Shown: in pieces, positions 1 through 12,540 of the stretch | Layout of the letters: each line of letters starts with the position of its first letter | How positions within the stretch are numbered: position 1 is the stretch's first letter | NCBI GenBank assembly: GCA_001579985.1 | Contig: LRSR01004484.1 | Location: 1-63,974, forward strand | Direction: 5' to 3' | Length of the DNA stretch: 63,974 nt | From: Hypsibius dujardini | Lineage: Eukaryota > Tardigrada > Eutardigrada > Parachela > Hypsibiidae | The notes under the pieces: generated by a model | The model's database searches: none | What the model saw: the letters and a program-made list of their open reading frames with translations, nothing else | What the model was told of the DNA's origin: nothing | Made by a program: the position numbers and the translations under genes

Positions 1-985
1 TATTCATAATAAATAAATAGTTACTCGAACCCGCAAGTCCACTGAGCATTAAATTGGCACCTCCGCCACCGCCTAATGACTGGAGAGCACTGAGACCTCC
101 GCCACTGCCGACGCTACCTCCGGATAAGAGTCCACTAAGGGCGTTGCTTCCCTGGCCGCCGCCAGCACCGGACAGCAGTCCGCTCAGGGCATTCCCACCG
201 CCGCCGCCACCGGCCCCGGAAAGGAGCCCGCTGAGAGCGCTGGTACCTCCGCCTCCTCCTCCTCCGCCAGCTCCTGCCAGCAGGGCGCTTAATCCACCAG
301 CTCCACCACCACCACCTCCTCCGGCTCCGGCCAACAAACTGGAGAGACCACCTGCACCACCACCAGCTCCTCCTCCAGCTCCAGCTAATAGACTCGAGAG
401 GCCGCCAGCCCCTCCACCTCCTCCGCCGCCTCCACCTAGAAGACCAGAAAGGCCTCCGCCTCCGCCTCCTGACAACATCTATTAAAAGAAAACAGTTGAA
501 AGCACCGCTATGTGGAATCTGTTAATTATGCATTCGAGTCCGCGTCTGTGTCTCTGTCTGTGTCTGTGTCTGTGTCTGTGTTTGTGCCTGTATTTATCTC
601 TATGTCTGTGACTGCCCACCAACATGCGCCACGATGTCTGTCTGATGAGCTAGATTTTTTCTTAAGTGTGTTAAAGTCTGCAATGTTATTGAAGGTTTTC
701 AGCGATCTAAATCAGGGTCGGCTAAATACCTACCGGTCCCACCATCTGCAGCAACGAGCCTAAATCCAGACCGGATCCACCGCCGCCGCCACCGCCAAGT
801 AGCGATCCAAGTCCGCCACCAGCGCCTCCACCTGTGCCCTTACTGGTCAGCGTACTGATCAGCGGCATCAAACTCGCCAGATTGATTTGTCCCGTGACTG
901 CACTCCATCTGGTTGATATGAGAAAAACAAAAATAATCCCACTGGTCCACGGCGTTAACAATCCCATAAAATGCATGATTTTCAT
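1..985 (-). CDS. Secreted glycine-rich protein, 5' part (runs off left edge)
   Basis: Exon 1 is 985-734 and starts with ATG. It encodes a hydrophobic N-terminus that looks like a signal peptide (about residues 1-30), then a Gly-rich segment, and ends at donor GTAGGT. Exon 2 runs from 478 (acceptor ttttaatag) to about 25, where a GTAACT donor is likely; the frame stays open to the window edge, so the 3' end is missing. Phases join at 0. Mature sequence is long Gly/Ala runs broken every 12-20 residues by a short hydrophobic block of the form LS(G/S/A)LL, about nine times. This is seen directly; function is not. Such proteins are usually extracellular structural or cuticle/silk-like material, which is inference. 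The Pro-rich frame on the opposite strand is its shadow. Confidence 0.7.
543..590 (+). repeat. TGTCTG-type microsatellite in intron 1 of the Gly-rich gene
   Basis: Imperfect hexanucleotide tract (tctgtgtctgtgtctg) inside the intron between the two Gly-rich exons. The same hexamer recurs at 61930-62030 and, on the other strand, at 63905-63974. Confidence 0.8.
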
Positions 986-3900
986 CTGGAAGGAAGATAT
1001 TTCTTTCGATTCGGCGAGGACAGAGAGACAACATTAATTATGCCCAGTGACAGTGAAAACTGAAATTCACAACATCATTGTCGTACATCGAAAAGTGTTG
1101 TTTGAACATGGACAATTTCGCTGCTGATCATCTGTCCATCATCACCAAGAAATGCAGCAATGGTGGTGCATAGGCAATGGTGCATAACGCAAGCGCGAGG
1201 GGCCAAATGATGCCGTTGTCTTTTCCGTTATTGCTTCTGAGCTGAGAGATATTACGTATTTTTTGCATTTTGACGGCTCTCACCGTACTGTATATTTGAC
1301 GGCCATCACACACGGCATGTCGGCTTCTGTGTCATGACCGCAATACCGAGCGCTCATCATCAGCCATTGCTTGCCGGCAAAATCAGCGGAGAGAAAAAAT
1401 TAGAAAAAGAAACCGATTATTACGTAGGTGTAGGAGATATATATGCAGCCACGCTGTCTGCTGATGTTGGGTCCGAAGACGATCACTTCCGCAACTTCAC
1501 GGTTGACTACTGGCGCCACCCACACTTCATAGTCATATACCCGTGAAGACTGTATTGTGGTCAAGCATCTTTTACTCATAATCACTTGTGTCACATGTTA
1601 TATTCTTCTATAGTTTTTCGGTCGGAGGTGTATTCTTTTGCTGTTAGACTTTTTTTTTAAATAGTTTGTTATTATGTTTATATTTATATTTATTTATATT
1701 TAAAACAATTCCTAGTGATAATATGAAATTATTTAAAATTAAGATTATTAAAATTTAAAATTATTTACATTTATAATTATTTATAATTAAAATTATTAGG
1801 AAGTACAGTTTGTTATTATAAAGCGTTCTGAGTCGTATCAAATGAAATTATTTTTGTCTGGGTTTTCAGTCTGTAAAATAATTTTGATGTTTGGTTTTTC
1901 ATTCTGTAATAGTGCATTTTTTTGCTATTAAACTTTCATAAAAAATAATTTTTCAATTTTTGTGCTGCTTTTATTTTTGGGCTGTTATTAGGAACTGTGT
2001 TACGATACACAAAGTCGTGTAGTAATTATTACTAAACAAGGGTATGGCGCGTAATAATCAGAATATATGACCATGCTGGTCGTAAACCTATTTCGTCAAA
2101 CTGTTCCATATCACTTTTATGAAGCCGTACGTCGTTCGGTACGATACAATTGCTGTACGCACGATAGCCAGACAAGCACTATGCATTAAATCCCCAGATG
2201 CATGAATTACATTGAATTCCCTAGAAAAGAATGGTTTTTCTTTAGACTGTACCGCTATTACCGTGTAAAGTAGTGGCTGCATCAAATAAACGATTCCTTG
2301 ATTGTCTCTGAAATATTTAGGAATTTTATTCAAACCACCCCCCTCCGAGTCATACCCCACTCCACAACTTTGCTACTAGAACGTGTACCTCATTTGATGC
2401 TAATTTGATCACTGATAAAATAATTGTACAATTGCACCATACGTGGCAGCAGATCACTTTGCAATTTTTCATTTTTAACACGTTAAAAAAAGTCAGTTCG
2501 TTAACTCTTATTCGCCCTTAAATATTTGTAAATCTGAAAAAGTTACAAGGTGTTTTGCTTTTACCGACGGTAAGAGGATAAGCCGACCCTCGCACCTTAA
2601 TTTAGAAGGTTAGGGGCCAACCCAATAAGATACAGTGGCTGTCCTATCATCTGACGAGAAAACTTTCATACACATTGAAGAATGCAACTGATGCTAGTAC
2701 GAGAAAAGAGGTCCTGTCTCCCCCCCCCAAGGTGGGGGGAGGGGCTCCGCCCCCGCACCCCCTCACTGCTCTCGCTTGTACGGTATCGGTCTTCATCGGT
2801 CAGCAAAGTGAAACGAGTTTTATTGTAACACCGACAAAAAGAAAGAGACAGCCAAAAAAATGCCGAAGTAAAATAAATGAAGACTAGTTAATTTCAAGCG
2901 GTGATCAGATGCAGATAATGTAATTAAAAAAAGTTCAGCATCACGCTACGTGGCTCGGAAAATTTCATGAATGTCGCTTGAACGCGATGGGTCAATAGGA
3001 AGACTCCATGTTTTAATAATTTTTTTAAAAACCATTTTGATTGCGTTTCTGGACAATGCAGCCCATTTTCTCTTCGGATATCCGAAAATGAGTTGGAGAT
3101 CGGCTAAATTTTGTAAAGACTGACGGTTAACGACAATTGATCGACCCTGATTATCACGAACCTTGTACTATTGGGTCATTACAGGTGTGGCTCACGGCAG
3201 TCTTACATCCTTTATCTCACCATTGAGTACAATTACGTTGGCCGACTCTGCCCTCTTCAATGCCGATTAGTTTTGGAAGGTATATCGCTCAACGGTACAG
3301 CAGAAGACTCTCCTGTTGGCAATCTCGTAGAGCCAGAGCTACTTAGACACCATCCGGTGTGTGCGGTGTCTTCAGGCACCTGTTCAGGCACCTGTTCCGT
3401 CTTCTTCAATTTTTCACACGTCCGTGCGCTTTGTCAAAGAACCTTTGATTATGCATCCTTTCTTTCGTCGCTGCCCAGTAGTCCGGATGCGGCTCCACGA
3501 ACACATATGCTGTGTGAGTATGTGTCTTTAACCTCAAGCTGATGTTGCCCCCTCAACGGAAGTTGGCTCTCCGATTCCGTTGGACGCAGCTGCCGCTGAA
3601 TCCTCAAGTATCATATACTGATTTGAGATGTAAACAATACATGCTCCCTTGCATCTTATGAATCGTATTTTTTATTCAATTTACCGTCGCCGAGACACAA
3701 GTGGATAAATATATAAATATATTTATATATATATAGTGGATATATATGACTGCGTCAACGCGCAATCTTCTCCATTTGACCTGACCCTTAAGGTGTTTTC
3801 AGGCACTATAAATTAACTTCCTGTCACCCCATGTGCCCCTTGGGAACTGCCTTGGAATGGGAGTCTGAAATTAATGCGTGGAAGGGTACAACAATTCTCT

Positions 3901-4127
3901 GCAATCCCTATTCACCGGATGTGCAAGCGAGTCCAGGAAAATTTCATCCTCAGTTTCACTTCAAGGCGGCATCTTTCTTAGTTAAACATCTAATACAATA
4001 TATATTGTATTTAATTTTTCCATTGTAACGCCCGTGTATAGTTACCTCCTCTTTCCAGGACTTGGGCTTTAAGCCTTGCAATTCCTGCAAGACAAATATC
4101 ATTCGTCAATATTTCTTAGCATTAAAA
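986..4127. other. Intergenic region, no supported gene
   Basis: AT-rich spacer with several open frames of 60-120 codons on both strands, none with recognisable family content, paired splice signals or paralogue support. It includes an AT-dominated stretch around 1640-1990, a C/G-homopolymer palindrome near 2718-2755 and a TA-rich tract near 3705-3745. It presumably holds the upstream regions of the divergent Gly-rich gene (left) and receptor A (right). Confidence 0.5.
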
Positions 4128-7100
4128 ATGTCTGTGCAAAATACGGACAGAGTAATCCGGCTGTTGATTATTGCCGGTTGTCTCGTCGCGTCGTCGAACA
4201 CGAAAAATATTGAGATCATCACCGTGGTGCCGTACGACGTGGGCGTGGCGCCGGACATTCGGGTGACCGGGGCGGCGTACGATCTGGCGGCTGAAGGCCT
4301 GATGAAGGTTCCCTCCCGGGTATCGATGACGGGAACAGAAGAAAGGCCCATTAACGTCACCATCACACATCTCTTCAACGCGGCAAATTCGGACCTTATT
4401 CAATCCTGCAATGATATTGCATCTCGGTCTGTGGCCTTACTGGCGGACTATTATACCAAACACTATCGAGGGGATACTTGTTATGCCGTGGTCACCACAC
4501 GTAAGAATGCTGTGAAAGGGAATCTTAAGAACATTATATATATTAATTTGTTTAAAAAGATAACTACATCCGTTTTAGGAAAACTGTATTTTATTTCGAG
4601 TGAACCTGTAGAATATTATTGCTACTGCAAGATTTTAATAATAGCGCAACGCAATTCATGCGCCACAACAAAATTACGAGTACATTAATTTACTTCACGA
4701 ATTTTGCGGTGAATGGATGATTTGATTGATGAATGATTGATGGAAAATTTTTCATAATTTAGGACGTCGTGTTTTTGCATTAATCAATTCGCTTAAATTT
4801 AAAGCTTTAAATATTAAGGGTCAAAGAAAAGGTGGAATAATTTAGGAAACGCCAGTTTTTCTATTAAATATTTTTCAGATAATAAAATTTGGCTAGGCTG
4901 GGAATATTTCTAGTTAATAAAAAAGAACATTTTGTTTTTGCATTAGTCACTTGACATACAAAATTCTGTTAAAATTTGGAAAGTAAATATTATGGATTAT
5001 TAAAAATGTAACAAAAACTGGGAACTTCGTGTTTTTTGCATTAATTATTTCTACTGCAAAATTCTAACAAAATTGGAAGGATGGAAAAATAGAGGAAGGC
5101 CGCGGATGAGCTTTGCAATTGATGCTTAAAAAGAGAATAACGTTCTTTTTCAGCATGTAACGACTTGGAAGGAATCAATAGTTTAGCAACAGGTACCGTT
5201 CCGAAACGGATCGTCATCTGTCGTGTCAAAAAGAGCGCATGTTAATTAAGCTTTCTTCTAGGCTTTGATTTACCGCTCTTCACCACGTAGGTCTTCATGG
5301 GCAAAACCCCAATTCATTTGCTTTTAAATGCCATGCTCTTCTTAATGTATCAGGAGCATAGCGAAGCACGATTTTGTGGACCCCATGCGAGGGTCTCCGG
5401 AGTCCGTCGCAACCTGCGGGATTTTCGCCAGCTACACAGCCGTTCTGATTGAGATACTCCGCGACTACGCCTGGTTCCGTGTGACCGTCATCCTGGACAC
5501 AACTGCCGCGCCTACTTTCTACAGAGACTTGGGGAACACCTTTCTGGAGGACGTCAAAGTGAATCGCTCTGATGCGTTCGAGGTGGAGCTTTATGCACTG
5601 AAAGATATCAACTCTGATGAGGCCATCACCGGTGCTTTAACCTTCGCGAGAATGCGAAGCCGAGGTACGAACGAGTGTCCTTTTACTGCGGGATCGGGAT
5701 GGATGTTTTAATCCTGATCCGACTGAAATTTGTGGTTGTACAAATGCACGAATTTTTGCCAATCTATTTATTGAACGTTTCAGTTCTTGTCCTTTTGACC
5801 CCTGGACTTGCTACAATCCGGATTTTGGTGAGTGTTTGTCGGCAGAAATAAATTCCTCCAAACAAACGGAATTGTCGGGCAAACAATTATTTTAAGGTCA
5901 AAGCTATTCGGCCGGATTTTCTCCGGCTGAATAGCCAAGTCACTATCCAGCCGGGTTTTCTCCGGCTGCATGGGCAAGCCAATAGTTGGCCTGCTCGGTC
6001 CGACTTTTTTCACAATATGAAACCAACTGTCAATTTTGAAGCAGATTATTGGACTTGGTGAAATTACAGTGAAAAATTCATAGAAGTCGCAGAAACCTAG
6101 GAGTGTATACCAGTTCCAAGGAGACTTGATGGCGAGATCTCAAGGACGACAACCCACGCGAACGAGATTTGTAGAGAGTGTTCCAATTACCCTTCATAGT
6201 TATTCGTTTGAGTGTTTCCACAAAGTTTTGCCTGCTCAATGGAAACGGGAAAAACGTTCCAAAACTGGAAAGAGTTTGAGCATTCGATTATTCGCTAGTT
6301 TTTCTCCTTGTTACTCCGTATTTATGTACGCCAAGCTGAGAGAAAGCCGGCTAAGTGATTTCTCTGTATTGCTGGTGAAAAAAACCCCGGCTAAACAGCG
6401 GTTGGCCTATACAGCCGTGAAAGTCCGGCTGGATAGTGACTTAAAGCTGCTCACAAGGAAATGAGACCACTCTGGACGGCGAATTTCTTTATATCTGTTT
6501 GCTGTTACCGATGCACTATTGCCTGATCTCTTCGATTCCATCGAGAAAATCGGCAGAAAACCAGAACTACTATTTTAAATAAATATAAACTGACTAGTGA
6601 TGGTATATAGGGGGCGCTGTCTATTTTACCGTCTCTGTGAATTAATCAATCAATAAATGTGTCTGAGTTTATTCAATCAAGCAGTCCGTTCAAAATCAAA
6701 TAATCAGTTAGTACATGTTTCAGTAACATAGACAGCGCCCTCTATATACTACCACTGGTCAGTTTTTATTTAATTTAAAATAGTAGTTCTAATTTTCTGC
6801 CGATTTTCTCGACGGAATCGAAGAGACCAGGCAACAGTGCATCGGTAACAGCAAACAGATATAAAGAAATTCACCTTCCAGAGTGGTCTTATTTCCTTGT
6901 CAGCCGGAGAAACTCCGGCCGAATAGCCAGTTCCTTATTTTAAATATGCAATGAAAATTGCAAAACGTACAGACAATTTCATGACATTCATTTCCACTAA
7001 CTTGGGACGATTTTCAGAGGCGAATTTTCAGAGGCGAATTCCAAAACAACTCCGAATCGTTTTCTAAATTATTTCAATATTAATGTTGATTTAAAAAGTT

Positions 7101-10100
7101 ATTTCATCGACAAATCTTCGAGAATTGTTTTTAAACACATTTTCAAAGTTGCGAAAACACGAATTTTCCTCGATCTTCACCGTAAAAATGACGATTTATC
7201 GAAATGCACTAAATATAAATATTTTAATGCTACCCATTTCAAATTTAACTGAGAATTTACTGGCGTAATCCAAATATTTTTTGGACATCAGGGGGCGGAG
7301 CTACATGCCAATTCTGGGAAGCTTCACTGGAATTTTTGGTACTTTTTGAAAACTGTCCATACCTCCGCCCCCTTTATCTCCGAAAAATATTTCGTTGGCA
7401 CCTATCGATTTCAAATAAAATTTGAGTTAGGATATTCTAAAAAAAAACATATTTAGTGCATCTCAAAGAATCGCCATTTTTACAGTGAAAATCAAGCAAA
7501 ACTAAATATTCCGGTGTTTTCATAACTTTGAAAATGCGTAAAAAAAGTTCTCGGAGATTCGCCGATGAAATAATTTTTTTAATAATCATTAATATTGAGA
7601 TAATATACAAACGAAATTGGAGACATTTTGAAATCCATCTCTGTAAATGTTTGGTAGTGTAAATGTCCCTACGTTTCTTTTTAGGTGTTAGAAAAAACTA
7701 AACATGACCGAAAACCTTTATCTTGAAGTTAGAAGTGTTTAGAAGTAATCTTAAGTTTTTCAATTGTTTCAAGCTTTTTCATAGGAATACTAGACGATTG
7801 TGATCCTAACTGTAATGTTGGTTTAACAAAAGACTTTATGCTGCAGAAAATGGCGGACTCTCTCGGTATGTCAAAAGATGGCGAATATGTACGTGTATTT
7901 TCATACCTCCAATGAACGTACGGTAGACGACCAATCTCCCTGATTGAAGTCACATGCTTGGTGGCACTTCTTTCAGGCATTCATCAATGTCCAACCGCTC
8001 CTGGGAATCGCTTATGCAAATTTGAATCAGTTCCTGTATCATCTCAATAACACGGTACCCAACTTGGACATATACCTTTGGCCAGAAACATCGGGACCCT
8101 CGATTTGTCAAAAGGCAATTTGTTACCACAAGGCTGCAGGTTATACATAAATTGCTTTGATTTGAGGCGGAAATAGCTGGCCACAAGATTTACACTGCGC
8201 ATTTGCACAACACAGATTTACACGTGGGGTCTTGTGGCCAACTATTTCCGCCTCAAATCAAAGCAGCCTGCAGCCGTGTACTAGCAAATTGCCTCTTGAC
8301 AATCGAGCGTCCCGATTTTTCTGGCCAAAGGTGGTATCACATATGATTACAGCACAGTTGTGCTTGTGTGTTGGTTTCAAACTTCTAACTGACCATACAT
8401 AACCAAAATTAGTGTACAATGTATTAGCAAAGAGAATAGCAGTAACTGTATATTCAAATTATCCTTAAGATATTGATGTTGGTCTCGTTGATGCTTGTGT
8501 GCTGGTCTCAACTCCCAACTGACCATATATACCATACACTTCTCTTTCGGTGGTAGAACTCCAAGGCATTACGTTCGCTCATCCTCGTTGCTTATGGCTT
8601 ATCGGATAATAACATGCGCAATTTGAATGCCCAGCTTGCGGCGAAGGCCCTGACCAACTACAACTACTCCTTCCCCGCCGGTAGTCAGGTGCATTTTCCA
8701 TTAAATCAATCTAGGAATTTTTCACGAATTATGTTTATTATTTTAACATACTTAAATTGGTCTGGAATGATTTTAATTAATATTACTTCATCTTATTATT
8801 AAAGTTTAAAATTAATGTACAATGTATCAGCAAAGAGAAAGCAGTAAATGCATATTCAAATCATCCTTAAGATACTGATTTAATATTGTACCGTTGAGAC
8901 TGTAATTAATATTTAAATTTTATAAAAAAAATCTTTCCACCCACTTTAGCCGCTGGACTCGTTCAGTGTGAAGGCATCATACGATGTTGTGGAGTTGTTT
9001 GCGACAGCTGTCCAGGAGATGAATGGGATCCCCATCAAAAGTAACAGTAACGGAAACAGCGGTTGCAGCGGACTCCATGTGGTGCAGCGGTTGCGCAATA
9101 GAACGTTCCAGCTAACCTCAGGCGAGGTTTTCATTAACGCCGAAAGCGTCAGGAACCTCGACCTTCAAATTTATGATTACAACACCTCGACGGCGAGCAT
9201 CCAAGTAAGCTACCAGTTCAACGTAGAAAAAGCCTGAGAAGGGAGATAAGTTTAGCTAACAGCTGCGCACACTTAGTTTTCACTCAGGAAGTCTGCGCAC
9301 ACTTAGTTTTCACTTAGTTTTCACTGCGGGCACTTAGTTTCCTATTTCATTATGATTATTTTTCCGAGGCTGCGGGCACTTATTTTTACTATGTATTTGT
9401 AATGGGACCTAGATTGCATGTAATTGTTTGTATAACAGTAGAGGGCAGTAGGGATCCGGTTCAGGCTCACACTAGTAAGGAAAGTAGTCAATGGAAGTAT
9501 AGAGAGTAGAATCTCCATTGAACAAAGTACATTGTTGCTGATTAAGTCAGATTATGGGACACGTATAACCGTAGTCTATAGATATCGCAGATAGTTAGTT
9601 GAACGGTAGAACTGAGGAGGAGTATAACGAGGTCATAAAAAACCAACGCAGGAACTTGAAGCCGAAAACTGCACTGCAGTTCTTTAGTGTAGTACATCGG
9701 TTTGTATGGCAACAGATACTAAAATCTGCATATAATAGTTTGCATTAGTTTCATTTAATACTAAAAGTAAGTGTCCTCAGCCTAAACTAAGTGTATATTT
9801 AAAAAACCAAGTGTAACTAAAAGTAAGTGCCCGCAGCAAACTAAGTGCAAACTAAGTGTCCGCGGTCTTCCTGAGTGAAACTAAGTGCCCGTAGGGGTCA
9901 CCATACGTTTAGTGAGGTCGGAAGTTTGAAAATCATACAAAGCGTTGCCGCTATCCCTTTGTATAGAACATTCTGTTATTCATATTCAAACAAAATTTGA
10001 ACATTTTTGGGAATAAAATCCAGTCTCGCAGTGCAGGAAGAAGTAATGAGCACCAAGAAGGTGGAATCCGCGCACTTTCTCCCTGATCTGCGTCGCGGAG

Positions 10101-11405
10101 GAAGGAAGGGGAAATTAGCACATCCGAACGTTAAATCCATAACAAAATTTGAGATAATGAGTTGCGGCGCGATCCGGCGTTTTTATTTTTTCAAAAATTA
10201 GGAAATGAAAATAAAGTCTTCGGATTAAATTTTGAAAAGTCTATACTTTTTGGTCCTCGACAATATCATTTTTTCATATAAATATTCATACGGTTTATTT
10301 TTACAACCGCGTGAAAACTGCGAAAAACAGGTTTTGCTGGGTACGATTCTCCCTAATCAGTTTCAGTCTGAAGTAGGAGATCGAGGGATGATAAAGAGTC
10401 GTACGGCCTGATACCACAATAAATATGGTCTCGGTCAGTCTGGTCAGGAAAGAAGAGCACGACACGCACGCCCATTTTTAAACATTCATCTTCCCCTCCC
10501 CCGCTGAATCCTAACTATGTTGGATCACCTTCACACTGCGTCATGTATATTTACCACATGCATGTGTAAAATGTAAAATGTACATAGAATATTATGCAAA
10601 ATGTATGCAATACATATAACTACATATTTTGTAGCGTCAACGGAGTTGAATTTAAACGTACCTATAAGCCAGTTCTGTCATTCGTTAACACAACAAACAA
10701 ACGAAACACATGTTATTTATATACATGTAAATATTTACATAATACATGTAAATCCATGCAGTAATAGTTACAAAAAAATAAGCTGAAAACTATACAGTAT
10801 AATTAAACTAGACAATATTTTGATATAGTACATTTTTGTATATAAATACCTGTATATTTATATACACAAATGCTGTAAGCACAAATCAACTTTAATCTGT
10901 AGGCATTTTATTCTTTCTCCAGGCACTTGGTGGATACAAATGGCAGACTGGAAAGTTCATATGGGATAAGGCGCACCTAATTGAGTGGCCAACGGTCGAT
11001 GGATTGCCGCCCAACAATAAGCCGGCTTGCGGTTTTTTGGAAGCCCGAGGATCATGTGGTGAGCCTGCAATTTGACTATATGTATAAGACATACCTACAA
11101 GTATATAGTGTTTTAGGCGGTCTAAGTATGACCTCTCAGGCCGTCACTGCTTCAACGGTAGTGGCTTTGACCATTTTTGGGATGGCTCTAGCTGCCTGGT
11201 GAGTGTCTGGTACTCTGGTACTTGCTGCACGTCCATTATACAATCAGACTGCAGTGAAGCAAATGTCTTTTTTTGGTGCGACATTAGGTGCTTCCTTCCA
11301 GGATGGAGGGAACGGGTAGACTACAGCGACTGGTGGGAATTGCAACACACTAACTTGTCCCGTGAATGCGGGCGCTATTCGCGCGAACTTACAGAACTCG
11401 CTTGA
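4128..11405 (+). CDS. Natriuretic-peptide-receptor-like protein A, short-tailed (544 aa)
   Basis: Exons: 4128-4500, 5154-5192, 5262-5286, 5354-5664, 5784-5827, 7847-7888, 7977-8054, 8557-8688, 8950-9204, 10923-11058, 11117-11198, 11288-11405; every junction is GT-AG and the model closes in frame. Start chosen at 4128 because it gives a compact signal peptide (residues 1-27); an in-frame ATG at 4062 would add 22 residues. The ectodomain is an ANF_receptor fold. Landmarks are the strand VLVLL followed by SLGM..DGEY (exons 5-6), RNRTFQLTSGEVFIN (exon 9) and the membrane-proximal WP...PP...P.CGF motif (exon 10) shared with receptor guanylyl cyclases. One TM helix lies in exon 11. Exon 12 gives a tail of about 33 residues with DWWEL, then a stop; there is no kinase or cyclase domain. 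Ligand unknown. First copy of a tandem array; exon 10 is 9 nt shorter than in the paralogues. Confidence 0.85.
5884..6950. repeat. Composite foldback element in intron 5 of receptor A
   Basis: Nested inverted repeats. The outer arms (5884-5930 and 6901-6949) share TATTCGGCCGGA.TTTCTCCGG. A middle pair lies at 5935-5995 with 6395-6450. A long inner pair of about 170 bp lies at 6456-6635 and 6725-6902 around a loop of about 90 bp. Arm identity is high but imperfect. No transposase is encoded, so a non-autonomous DNA element or nested MITEs is likely. Confidence 0.7.
7065..7610. repeat. Foldback (MITE-like) element, about 240-bp arms
   Basis: The left arm 7065-7300 and right arm 7355-7610 are reverse complements with scattered mismatches, for example AATATTAATG near 7074 against CATTAATATT near 7587, and TGCACTAAATAT near 7206 against ATATTTAGTGCA near 7450. 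The whole element lies in intron 5 of receptor A. Confidence 0.7.
8065..8345. repeat. Foldback element, family 3, copy 1
   Basis: Inverted repeat in intron 7 of receptor A. The left arm (8065-8190) reads CTTTGGCCAGAAA, GCAATTTG, GGCTGCAGG and TTTGAGGCGGAAATAG. The right arm (8218-8345) carries the same blocks in reverse complement. A second copy sits at 13325-13490 in receptor B. Confidence 0.75.
9245..9900. repeat. Foldback element with GCACTTAGTTT subrepeats
   Basis: The left arm (9245-9385) has repeated GCGCACACTTAGTTTTCAC-type units. The right arm (9765-9900) has the reverse-complement AACTAAGTGCCCGC units. About 380 bp of unrelated sequence lies between. It is located in intron 9 of receptor A. 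Confidence 0.7.
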
Positions 11406-12540
11406 TAATGTGCTTGTAATTAAAAGATGAACGAATTACTGTGCACTACAGACACGGTAAATGTACAGTAATAAGCGCGTGAAGCTACCATTCTTCTTCG
11501 GAGAAACAGAAAGTCATCGCAAAGGATTCATCTTCAGAATTTTATTTTAATTTTTAAATTAATTTTTAGACTTCATATACAGAGGCGAATTTCCATTACC
11601 AGGGGGAGGGGGGTGGTAACCGCCAACTCGCCGGAGAGCGCCCCCTGAGGGTCCAGTAGGGGTCTGGACCCCTGAAACCGCAACTCAATCTCAATTTTCA
11701 TTCTTAACTAAAACTGTATTATGATAAAGTAATTTTGCTTACATCTGTTCTCTATTTTATATATTTACTATATTTAGTTTTTATTATTCACTTTGACCCC
11801 AGGCATATTTTGTACTAAGCATAATATTCTGCATAGAATGATAGTGCCAAGGGTTCAGACTTCTGGTGGACCCTCACGGGGCGCCCCTAAGGGAATTACT
11901 TGGATTAATTACTCGAGACGCGTCTTTGATCATACAACGATTCCATAGTAAAAAAAGAGACTCTGATTATGCAGATATTCAGGCCAGGCTGCTATGACCG
12001 ATCTTGATCGTACTCCGATAAGCCAAAGTTGCTATTGGGCCTAGGAAAGGGGTTAGGAAAGATTGGTACGGCTTAGGAAACGGCTTAAGTATGGCTTGAG
12101 GTTCACGTAGCTTTGGTTCCTGGTATGGCTTTCACTGGATTAGGTGTTCAAAATGGACAAATGACAAGATGTACTGAAATATTCTACATTACCGTACGCA
12201 TCTTATTCTTTACTGTGATGCCGCATTCGTGCGCTTCAATCGGGTTTCCCACCCAGCTTTCTTATATATGGCTTAAGATCGTAATTCCCTTGTTTCATGT
12301 AAAACCCGATATTATTTCGCATCAGAATCGCATGTTAACTATGGTCTGCTCCGTTGGGGTTATGAAGCTGACCCATTCTTGCGTCTGAGAATCTGAGAAC
12401 CTGACTGGATTAATGCCTGGTTGTACCGTTTTGTTTTCCCATTTCAAAAAATCGGAATAGCTCGGTTTGTTTCGATATTCCCTTCTTCTGCAATTGCCTG
12501 AACATCCTATTAATTGCTTACGAAAAATTCATTCCTCAAC
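11406..12540. other. Intergenic spacer between receptors A and B
   Basis: A 1.1-kb spacer. It holds the 3' end of A and the putative promoter of B. Short open frames here have no family content or splice support, and no repeat family was recognised. Confidence 0.5.

Noticed and set aside
54-485. Pro-rich 143-codon open frame on the + strand
   Set aside because: It is the exact antisense of the Gly-rich exon; the minus strand has the signal peptide, splice sites and amino-acid periodicity.
3171-3542. 123-codon + strand frame
   Set aside because: No signal peptide, domain, splice partner or paralogue; contains a small direct duplication (ggcacctgttca) and looks like chance.
11302-11405. Alternative acceptor for the last exon of receptor A (AG at 11300-11301)
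   Set aside because: It shifts the frame and destroys the DWWEL motif shared with the paralogues; the acceptor at 11287 keeps both frame and motif.
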